From: Chaenocephalus aceratus
Lineage: Eukaryota; Chordata; Actinopteri; Perciformes; Channichthyidae
NCBI GenBank assembly: GCA_023974075.1
Contig: CM043792.1
Span: 23,813,514 to 23,877,513, forward strand
Direction: 5' to 3'
DNA: 64,000 nucleotides
Position 1 is the stretch's first letter; each line of letters starts with the position of its first letter. Below are positions 1-64,000 of the stretch, piece after piece. Made by a program: the position numbers and the translations under genes. Below the pieces are notes generated by a model. That model was given only the letters and a program-made list of their open reading frames with translations, had not been told where the DNA came from and searched no databases.

Positions 1-306
1 GGATATCTCTGCAGTGCCACAATACTGAATTGTATTTTAACACATATTGAGCCTTTAACAAATATCGTGCCTCTTTTGAAACTCATCATTCATCGTATGG
101 AATTGTAAACTGAAAGGATGTGTGGACCAAAGATGCGTACCTGTCACCTGTTTGGTACCAAACAATTGGTATTTGTTTCAACAGATCCATGAAAGCCTAT
201 CATCCTTTTAAAACAGATAATGGTGCAATGTCTACGTTATGTTCTGGATCATAATGACCTTCTTTCAATGTTATGGACAAGAGTAATACAAATAGGCTGC
301 CGTCGG

Positions 307-812
307 TAGGGCTGTGCAATTAATCGTATTTTAATCGCAATTACAATTTTGGCCTGCCACAATTACGAAAAAAACATAAAAGAAAAAAACGATTATTTTG
401 CTTTGCTAGGTTGTGACAGTGCACTGCAACATATTTGATCTAATTTATTTTGGTCTAATTTATTTTTATTTATCATATTAATATATGGTTAGCAGCTTGT
501 GGAAGTGCGCTCCAAAATATTTGTTGATCTTGTTTATTGGTATTTATTATTTTGAAATTATTTATTTAAATTTAAATATAAATGTATCATTTATTTTATT
601 TATTTTTGTATTGGTTTTTTCAGTGTGAATTATACGTTCAGGGTAATCAACAGTTAAAAAGATACTGTTCAAATTATAATTTGTATTTATTTTAAAGTTC
701 AATAAATGGATGTTTTCAAAGTCAATGAATAATCGTATTTAATAATCGTGATATCAATTATTGACCAAAATAATCGTGATTATGTTTTTTTTTCCATAAT
801 CGAGCAGCCCTA
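307..812. mobile_element. hAT-type miniature element, 506 bp
   Basis: It begins TAGGGCTGTGCAATTAATCG and ends ATAATCGAGCAGCCCTA, with terminal inverted repeats of the form TAGGGCTGyKC. Flanks are GCCGTCGG (299-306) and GCTGTCGG (813-820), a 7-of-8 match consistent with an aged 8-bp target duplication, the hAT hallmark. The interior is AT-rich and rich in ATCG/CGATTA motifs, without a transposase. A second, inverted copy lies at 40131-40442. Confidence 0.8.
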
Positions 813-3485
813 GCTGTCGGTAGCACACATGCCAGTTGGATGACAGTACAGCCTAGAGGTAGGAGTAACCTTTTATTAGGTGATTCATGTAATTCTTCAA
901 TTCATTAGTGAAGCAGATTGCAGTCTGGAGTCCCTTGTAACGGTGAGAAGCAGAGCGACAGTTGGCTCCCAAGAATGGGTCCATTATATCATCTCATCAG
1001 TTCAATCAGTTATCAGCAATATTAGTTTCTTAAGTGGAATTTATCACAATTGCAGTGAGAGGTCCTGGCACATTTAAAATGTCTCCATTCCAGTACTGTT
1101 TTTAGTTCATGCACAACTAAAGTGTATTTAAAATAGTTCTCCAGCTGGTGACTTAACAGCACTTCACACTTTGGACAGATATAAAAGATGCTACATACTA
1201 CATATAATATTTATCTAAGCACTCTGGGTCGATGTTGTTTTATACGGAAATTGAGCTCGACTTTGAAGCTGAATACACACAGCTTACGTGACTGATCGCC
1301 CATCGTATTTGCTCTGCAGCACTATCTGAAAAGCCAAAGACGTTGCCAAGTTCTTGCATCAGTCTGCTTCAACTGTCCATTCTGACTTTTCAAAGTAATC
1401 CATGTCAAAACAGCATGAGAGGGCAAGGGCCGCTTGTATATCTCTGTTATTTTCTTCTTTAAAGTTTCCTAGTTGTTGAACCTGAGGTGAAACCCCACAG
1501 AGGAGAGGGGAACACGGAGAATAAGCATGGTAGCTCATTATCTTGTTTCTATTCTTGTATGAGCTGCTAAATAGTATTTTTGGATTTAAAATGTGATGCT
1601 TCATTTAAAAAACGCTTGACTCAAAGTGCTACTCAGGCACACATGCACGAATGAATATAGAAAAAACGCATATAATCGTGTGCACACACACATTTGAGCA
1701 CTTTTTAACATTCTTCCCTAAATCATCCTAGTTGGCTCAGGGATATTTCCTCTGACTGCAGGCGGTGCAGGCGCTTGACAAAGTGATGTTAGTAATGGCT
1801 CAGGGTTTTTCATTCTAATTAACAGGGAAAGGCAAACCGGAGCCCAGTGGCTTGAAATGCTCATTAGCATATTAAAAAGAGAGCGCTGTAAATGTAAGAG
1901 AGCTTAATATCCACCAGGGCACTGTGTAATACAAGAGAACATGCCCTCTGCTGCCAAATGAAATTCAAATTCTTACTCTCGGGGTTATAGAATATTTGAT
2001 TCTTAGAAACTCATCATTAGAACTAGTGTTTAAATATTTCTCACACTTTTTAACTCACATTATCTAGCCTGTGTCCCAGAACAAATTAAATTCCATTTTT
2101 TCACTTCCTTCCATTAAAAGTGACTACATTCAAAATGGCAGCATGCATAACACAACTTGAGTGTTACATAAACAGGCATATTATGCTTTTTATTGTATTG
2201 TTCATAAATAGGTTTGAACATGTTTGATGGTCTAGCAGTGAGAGAGTTGTGACATTATTAGTGACTTTTTTCTTTATTTTTAAACCAAAAGACTTTCAAT
2301 TTGAAGCATGGTTTCTTCCCTTCCTCCCCTGTGCTTTATAGGGTGAGGATAGAGAGGTTTTTATGCGCAGCAGACTGATTGGGATAAGACCATGAAAGAC
2401 GCTCAGATCACAGGCTAACGTCCTGATGAAGAAAATTAGCCGGGCCAAGAGTCCTTTATGTGTCGCTCTCATTTAGATAAGATTAAATGGAAGGAACTCG
2501 TCTGACTCCCTATGATGTGGCACGTTTGATCTCTGTCCTCTCTCCCCATTAGTCAGGTGACGGACAGGGCTTATTTTAGCTTGAGTAATGGTCCAATTCA
2601 AGTTTCCAGATAACCAGGAAAAGATGGGTGGATTTTAAAGATGGTTTTGAGTTATTATTTCTATTTCAATCAGGAGTGGATGTGTGTTGTTAATGTGTGC
2701 GTGTTGTTTAAAACATCATCTATCCTTATTAGGCTGAAATGCCCCGAGCGAATTCCACCATGCATTCCAGTGTTTGTTATGCTGTTCCTTATTTAGCCAC
2801 AAGATGGAGCCACTGCTTTGTCTATGGCAGCTATTCAGGCAGAGGAATGCTGTTGTTGAAGCGAGAGCAGTCAGCGTGTGTCGAGAACAGATGATAGGAA
2901 ACAGCTTTGGTGACACGTACTCGCCATCTTCTGATGCCAAAAGGGACAGATTGTGATAACGATAACAGTGGTTGGGGTTTTGACATGTTTTTGATTAGCA
3001 CTTCTCGTCTCAGAAAGTTTAATTCTGGCCTTATCTATTTATATTACCTCCTTCATTTTTAGCAGCCTCTTTAGGCTTTCTTTCTTTCCTTGTTTTCCTC
3101 TTGACTCTGACTTCTGTCCTCCATGTGTGTGCTTTTTGTCCACATATGAAATCTTTTAACCCCCCTTTCCTCTCTCTCTTCTTTTTTGAGTGTGAGAATA
3201 ACATTGTCTTTGCTTTTTACAACATTCAGCCATTGATTCCGGTAAAAAGGCCTCACGTGTCTCGCTCACAGGCCAAACGTTCTCCACTGATCTTGCCTCC
3301 AGGCGGCTTTAGGTGCAGGGGCAGAGATGTTTGTCCCCCAAGGTCAGACCGCCTTCCTGAGTGTGCCCGAGGCTGAGATCCAGGCCCACTGGCTCTGCAC
3401 CTGGAGGTCAGGCGGGGGTATGGATGTCAGGCTGCTTTAATCAGCCGAGCTGCAGCTTCTGAGGCTCTACATGGTGTTCTCATTT

Positions 3486-3784
<299 letters not shown>

Positions 3785-4404
3785 ATGTTTTTTGAAAGTT
3801 TTGATCATAATTCATTATAAATAAGTGATTCATTATTCAACCCGTAACAGTATTATTGCAAAAGCATTGTATTGCTCTTTTCCAGTGATCATTTTTCAGA
3901 TTAAATTCAAGGAAGTCCTGTCCATCAGATGTATTGTCTGGATATATAAGTGTATATAAGTATAGGTATATGTCAGTGTATAGAGCATTTCCTACATATA
4001 GACATTCTAAATGTGTCCCAGCTTATTTCATGTTGCAGTGTAACTGAATGACATCCGCTGACAGGAAGTAGACAGCTGTTGCCTAGCAATGTCATTTCAT
4101 TTGTAAGCAATCTATACGCAATTTATGAAATATTATTTTTAAACATTACATACACGATTACATACTGTGTGCAAATGAACATCGAGTTGCCACATGAGGA
4201 CATAAACAGTACATATTCAGAGGCATATTATTAGTTTTTACATTTGAATAGACAGGTTATCATATTTTACCGTAACCCTGTTTAACAAAATCCAATTTTG
4301 TGACTTATACAGTAAAAACGTTATTACGTGACAGAGTACTGTTCAGATAGTTTAGTTTGATCAGGATCTGTCATTTAGATTAGAACCAAATCTGATGATA
4401 TTAT

Positions 4405-4627
4405 GGTTATGGCTAATGGTTACACAACCTATACAACTGTTGTGACATCACAAAGTCACCAAATCTTATCAGCTCATTTTCAGACAGGTTTTTATATAGA
4501 TATATCGATCAGGACAAAAAGGAATAATCCTTTTCCTGAAACCTTCCGAATCCCCACAAAAAGGGGACACACATTATGTATTAAACATTTAAGACATGAA
4601 AAGTTGATTTTGAATAATAAGTGACCT
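4405..4627. mobile_element. Truncated TTAA-flanked (piggyBac-like) MITE
   Basis: From GGCTAATGGTTACACAA onward it follows the copy at 28344-28768, including the CATCACAAAGT, CAGCTCATTTTCAGACAGG and ATCAGGACAAAAAG motifs. It ends GTGACCT followed by TTAA (4628-4631). The other half is missing. Confidence 0.7.
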
Positions 4628-5139
4628 TTAAGTCTGTGCTGTGGAATAGCTACAAGTTAGTATATCTATATAAACTGGGAAAACATTAACTTTATTCCTC
4701 CACAAACAGTGACTGTCTTGTTAGTATATGACATTGTGGTGTCGTATGCATATTCCATGGGTCGGAGGAATTGAGGTACAAATTTACAAATGGCTCGCAC
4801 AGATATCCTCCTGTTCTATATTCAGCAGTCCTTTCCAGAAAGCTCACAGCGATGGTGCTCTCCTCCACGAGATAACACCCCTGTGACAAATGAGGTTCAA
4901 AATGCTCAATGCCAGGAATACTTAAATAGGTTACATGGGAGAAAAAGATCGCCCATAGGCTGCACACTGAGTGCGAAACAGTGCCCTCTAGAACGCAATT
5001 TGATGTCTCTATTAGATGACAGCCATTTTTTTCCCATTAATTATTGTCCTACATCTTCCCGTCTCCTTTCACATCTTCATTCAATTAGCATTAACAGGCC
5101 ATTAGCGCCTGTGCTTAATGAGATACTAGTAAGCTCAGT

Positions 5140-5157
5140 TGTGTGTGTGTGTGTGGG

Positions 5158-5214
<57 letters not shown>

Positions 5215-5227
5215 GTGTGCGTGTGTG
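5140..5227. repeat. (GT)n microsatellite with interruptions
   Basis: About 88 bp of GT repeats interrupted by GGG, GG and GCGCGG, in the + strand orientation. Confidence 0.95.
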
Positions 5228-5628
5228 GAGAGAGCCAGTGAGAAGGGGATGTGTCTGTGCCAATGAATACAAGCTGTTTCCTTGTTAATCTTCTTAACAC
5301 CGTGATGGACATGATGAGAGACAATGATTGAGGTGTGCGATTATAAAAGCATTGTGACCAGCCAAACACTGGTGCCCTGCGGGCTGTCCGTGGGAAACAA
5401 AGTGATGTATAGCAGAGACGTTTATTGTCGGATGGGATGAAATGCAAACCACAAACCATGCAAACCACTGCCAGATGTTGATCTGTGGTAAATAGCGAGG
5501 CAGGCTGCCGACGCAAGCACATTCATGTGCAAACATAGGGACCAACACAGACTCCACAGACACACACATACTATGCTGTAGGTTAGCATCTTACAGTTGT
5601 TCTTCCTATTTCTCTCTCTCTCTTCCAG

Positions 5629-59363
<53,735 letters not shown>

Positions 59364-60173
59364 GTGGGTGAAGGGTTCATGAAACGCATCACATCACTTT
59401 CCTCTGTGGATAAATGCATTTCAAACGAAGGTTTCATAACATGTGAAACGTTCTTCCGTTCACAAGCAGTTTCTCACAAAACGGAGTGGATGGCGTTCGT
59501 GTTTGAAATAGCCTCGAACCAGTAATTAGGTAGAAAACACTGGGCAGAAGAAGAAAAGCTGTGTTTATTCCTGCCGCTGTGGTTGCCTTTCAGCCTGTGG
59601 GAAGTCAGCTGCTATTACCACTAGAAGTGGTGTTGTTGTATGTTTTAGCAATGTCCTTGTGCAGGCAATCAATAATTTGTATTTCTTCTACGCATCTCAA
59701 ACTGTTTCTCTGTATGTCTGCCTCCTTGTATATCTCTTTCTCCAATAGATGTTTGTCAGAGGATATTGGAAAAATGTTGTCTCTATCAAGCTATTATTTA
59801 AAATCAGTGCAGACGGTGAGAACAGATTGTGTGTGAGTGTATGCTTGACGTGGACTTGTTGTATAGTGCTTTTATTCAAAGCCTTTTATAACTCTTAATC
59901 ACCCATTCTCCCACACAACGTTATCAGCTAGCTACCAAACAAGGCACGTTCAGTGCTAGCATGTGTACAGTAGGAGCGGGGGGTCAAACCGCTACAGCCC
60001 ACTCTACCTGCTTAGCTTTGACCGCCCCCAGAGAAGGAAGGCTTGCTCGGGGTCGCAACAGCCGCCGGTTCAGTTTTACAGATCAGTACATCTTAATGTT
60101 TGCACATCCAAGATGGGGTTAAACTTTAGTACATGTGACCTCTAAGATTTGCCCATGGACTCAAAGAGCCTTA

Positions 60174-60376
60174 CGCAGCGTCCACACGGCGGCGTGCGTT
60201 GAAGCTTGCCGGTGAGCTTGTCTGAAACTCGACCAACAACCAATCACATGAATGTCCCGCCCCAAAGTGAAGCGACGCTCTCACAATGCAGTTCGGCAAA
60301 GTGTGACATCACCCCATTCAAAGTGAATGGGCAGAAGCGTTGAAGCTTCAACGCACGCCGCCGTGTGGACGGGCCG
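60174..60376. mobile_element. PIF/Harbinger-like MITE, 203 bp
   Basis: The ends are CGCAGCGTCCACACGGCGGC and GCCGCCGTGTGGACGGGCCG. The inverted arms cover about 37 bp through GTGCGTTGAAGCTT. TTA flanks both sides (60171-60173, 60377-60379), the 3-bp target of PIF/Harbinger. It is related to the nested element at 33905-34214. Confidence 0.82.
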
Positions 60377-61857
60377 TTAGTGTTATTGAGAAATGTCCTC
60401 GTAAACACCAGAAAAAAACATGTCAAATGACTATTAAAGGTTTTTACTACGTCATAGATAGAGTCTAAACAGAGTGTCGAGTCAGATAGTTATGCATCCC
60501 TAATGTTGTTATGGAACTTTGCCTTACCCTCTTACCATCATGGGATATACACTTTTTCATCATTCGGGGATTGGATTTAAGGGACGGTCACAAAGTGGAA
60601 ACCACAGACATTGCCCAGCTTTGCTTTTTGCTATCTTTGTGAACCAGGAAGTGATTCAATTAGAACTTCTGAGGTTTCCTGTCCCTTTCTTTCTCTCTTT
60701 CTGTCTTTGATTGCTTCCCTGGCCACTACAGAAACTGGACCCCCGACTTTGAAATCACCCATAATCTTGTGCTGGTCTAGCAGGAAGCTGACCTAAGGTG
60801 GTGTTGATCAGAACCTAATCCCTCTGCAGGTCCCATCAAAGAGAGCATTTTTCATTAGACACCATCCCGCCCCAGCTGCGCAGCATTAGCCCCGGAATGC
60901 AGGGACCTCCAAAGCACCCAGTCGGCCATTTTGGCTCCATATGGCAGACAGAACTTGGGGTACTGAAGGGAGAGGGATCCGAGGAGAAGAGTGTGCTTAT
61001 TACAGGGTAATCCTCGTTTGAAGAAATGACGCTATTTCCTATCAGTCCCTTTAATTCATTTTGGGATACGAGAAGGCTGCTTTGCAACTGAAAGATGATT
61101 TATCTTTTTTGGCTCACTTTAATTCCTCTTCCATGGGAAAACTGACCCACAGTTGTCGGGGAATCTGGAGTGGATTCAAAGCAGTGATGCTGTATGTTGA
61201 ACTGAGACTGATAATAAGAAATGTGCTAGTTTCACTTTTTATGAAAGAGATTAATGATTTCTCTCAGTCCCTTTTTGTCAGCTCAAAGTACATACTTCTA
61301 ACAAAAAAATCACAAAAAGGTCGAAACGGCTTTGCTTTTTCTTATCCGTGTCCAAGTTAGACTTGGGATTGTAGAAAAGTTTCACTTCTTCTTTGCGCCC
61401 TGTTTTTTCTCACGTGGGATTGAAGTCAGCCAGCTTTCAGATCCATATTGACTCGTTCGCCCTGTTTTGTAAGCTGAAATGTCTCTTTCTTTTGATGCAG
61501 ACAGAAATGCTGTCCTCTGCAGTCCAACATACTCTTGGAAGCAGAGGCCAGCTTTTTCTTTTTTCAACACATCTCCCAGATCCTGGAAAAAAGGCCAGAG
61601 AAATCCATTAAATCCATGAATGGATTCCCATCAAAGACGCATGCGTTTATGGGAGAGACAGAGAGGGAGAGAGGGATACAGGGGGATGTTTTGGGAGTAG
61701 ACTGTCGAAGCTGTTAGAATGAAATAATGAGAAACAGAAAATCAGAGGAGATCAGACGTTAAAAGATTTGAGCTGCACCAAAAAGAAAAGAGCTGAGAAG
61801 GAAAAGTGATGGAGGTGGGCTGAGTAGAAGGTGTGGGGGGGTTTAGTCTGCTTGCTA

Positions 61858-62092
<235 letters not shown>

Positions 62093-62210
62093 CCTCCCAA
62101 TCTCCGTCCTCCACTGAGGGGCCTGTGAAGCCGCCTCTGTGCCTGATAAAGATGCCTCGTCTCTGGGCTACAGTGAGCACCAATCCGGCCTCCCTCACAC
62201 CACACATGAT

Positions 62211-62310
62211 CCAGTGGTGGAAAGTAACTAAGTATATTTCCCCAAGCAGAGCACTGCACTAACAGAAGTATATTCTTAGATGCTTTACTTGAGTAAAAAA
62301 GTCACGTCTT
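62211..62310. repeat. Dispersed fish repeat, 'GTGGAAAGTAACTAAGTA' end
   Basis: CAGTGGTGGAAAGTAACTAA followed by GTATATTT and GCTTTACTTGAGTAAA is the recognisable end of a common teleost repeat. Only part is preserved and the right boundary is unclear. Confidence 0.6.
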
Positions 62311-63278
62311 GCAAAAAGCAGCTTAGTCTGGGTTACATGTCAGATGCCTATGAGTTATTAAAAAGGTCCACCAATACATATCTATATAAATATATGTATA
62401 CATTAACCTCACTTGTCAGATGATTTTATGTCAATAACATGTTAAAAAAACTAAATTGTGCGGCTATTATTTATACTTTTTTTTGTAATGTTTACATTGG
62501 TGTAGTGCGACCTTTACTCCAGTTAAGGCTCTGAATACCTATTCCACAACTGCCATGATACCTAGCACATAAAACATAGGTTATCTGTTGCAGTAAGTGT
62601 GTATAATTAGCTTTAAGTATGGTAAGTGGATGAAAGGTCTTTGTGTTTGACCTCTTCACCTCACTCAGCTGTATAATACTCACTCCCTGCTTGTCAAACC
62701 TAGAGATCTGAGATACTGTAAGACAAAAGATCAGATAGGGAATGAATAACGTCTGGAACCTTGAATTCATATTTTCTCTTAGTCTGGAGAGCATGGCCCT
62801 TTGATCTGCCGTGAGGAGATTAGATGTGCAAATGTTGCCTGATATGTTTGTGTGGACCCAGGTGTTTGTGCAGTGAGTGAGTGGGTGTCATAAAGAGAGC
62901 GCAAACATATATATATTTGGTGTTGGCACATGCACTCCAGACTTTTTGTATATTTTTAAGAACCCTCTTTCCGGTGGCTTTTAATTGCTTCTGTAAATGT
63001 CACCATGCACTTCCAAAAAAAAAAGGAAAGCACATGTGTGTATTTGTAGTACTTTCAGGTGCGTGTGTGTACATGTCTACTTTCACTTCAGATCAAAGGG
63101 CGAGGGCATTTCATCAAACACTAACCAAGTGTGACAAAACCACCTGGAGGCAAACATCAGCCAATGAGGAAGCAGCTTTTTGGCATGCAGTGGCCAATTC
63201 CTGCTCCCTGTGTCACAGCACCCAATGTCCCTCTGGCCCTGTCCCATGTGTGTCCCTTCACTGGAAAGTCTCTTCTTA

Positions 63279-63280
<2 letters not shown>

Positions 63281-63312
<32 letters not shown>
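63281..63312. repeat. (CA)n microsatellite
   Basis: 32 bp of pure CA repeats on the + strand. Confidence 0.97.
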
Positions 63313-63315
<3 letters not shown>

Positions 63316-64000
63316 TGATTAGAAAGCTGGAGTATGAGGGTCTGTGTCTTGAAGTTACTTGTGTTTGTCCCACAGGGTAATTCTTTAAATGTTGTTCTTC
63401 TCGAAGTTACAACCTGTTGGTTCACACACAGTGTATGAGCAGGTATAGCAGTCAGGAGTGTTTTTGTTGTGTATACTCACTTATAAAATGACACAGCTTG
63501 TCTGAGTAGATGCTGATGCCCTTTTGGAGCATTGGCTACAAACAACATCTAATACAAACATCCCAATCAAATGGACATGGTTTTGTTTTCTTATGACTTC
63601 TTATGGACTAGATGCTGATGAGATAAGAAAACACTTGTTTGTGATCAGTCACACAGCTGGAAACTGTGAATCCAGGGGGGGTGGATAACCTTAGCAAAGG
63701 CTTCAAAGCCTCATTTAAGTTGTTTGGCAAAGGAAAATCCTTTGTGTGTGTTTGTTGTGTTGTGCAGAAAGCTGACTGGGCGATCTTTTCATGTGGCCGG
63801 ACACACATCTGTTTTCACACTACGTCCCATGTGTGGACACAACCTTGTCCATCCTTACATGTGGTTTCCACTGATTGGATCTTAATGTGTTTTGATGTGT
63901 TCTGGTTGCTTTCACATCCATACGTAGAGCCGTGTGCATTTGTGAATGGACCACCCAAAATGTTGTTAGTGCAAAACCTGCACACTGCTGAATTTTGACT

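Noticed and set aside
3303..3406. Exon-like segment with a CT-rich AG acceptor and a GTCAGG donor
   Set aside because: The open frame (AALGAGAEMFVPQGQ...) matches nothing I know in CEP112 and the donor is weak. It is left out until RNA supports it.

Overview
The window is vertebrate genomic DNA, most likely from a ray-finned (teleost) fish. The evidence is exon-sized coding islands in long introns, GT-AG splice sites, very dense and long CA/GT microsatellites, and many repeat types typical of teleosts (hAT, Harbinger-like and TTAA-flanked miniature elements, LINE 3' tails, a solo LTR). No bacterial, plasmid or phage gene, no rRNA or tRNA gene and no CRISPR array was seen. The species cannot be named from the sequence alone.

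One protein-coding gene is supported, and it spans almost the whole window on the + strand. It is the fish orthologue of CEP112 (CCDC46), a long coiled-coil centrosomal protein. Seventeen exons were placed by splice sites, by phase and by recall of the vertebrate protein: 5629-5712, 7422-7499, 10598-10645, 10748-10834, 16737-16823, 20456-20555, 21204-21320, 21852-21995, 28140-28294, 28991-29120, 29226-29318, 29515-29574, 30694-30773, 43227-43362, 45645-45752, 50623-50805 and 59133-59363. Together they encode about 640 residues. These run from a disordered, proline/serine-rich segment (first four exons) into an almost uninterrupted heptad-rich coiled coil. The N-terminal exons and the C-terminal exons lie outside the window.

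Two places break the reading frame. The exon at 21204-21320 has a net -2 shift giving TGA at 21299-21301, which looks like two adjacent homopolymer contractions. The exon at 5629-5712 in its conserved frame does not join in phase to the exon at 7422. The rest of the gene is clean, so assembly error or an unplaced small exon is more likely than a dead gene, but this needs reads or RNA.

The other ~97% is intron. It holds several well-delimited mobile elements with target-site duplications: hAT-type elements at 307-812, 23831-24448, 25646-26283 and 40131-40442; TTAA-flanked (piggyBac-like) miniature elements at 28344-28768 and 30852-31782, the second carrying a solo LTR; a TIR element at 33320-34285 with a second family nested inside; a Harbinger-like element at 60174-60376; and a TA-flanked element at 36853-37041. 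Five TG arrays of more than 200 bp and many shorter CA arrays are present. I found no convincing undescribed biological system. The most useful leads are the frame breaks, a stop-free 105-nt intron, the nested transposon histories and the length/strand split of the dinucleotide arrays.
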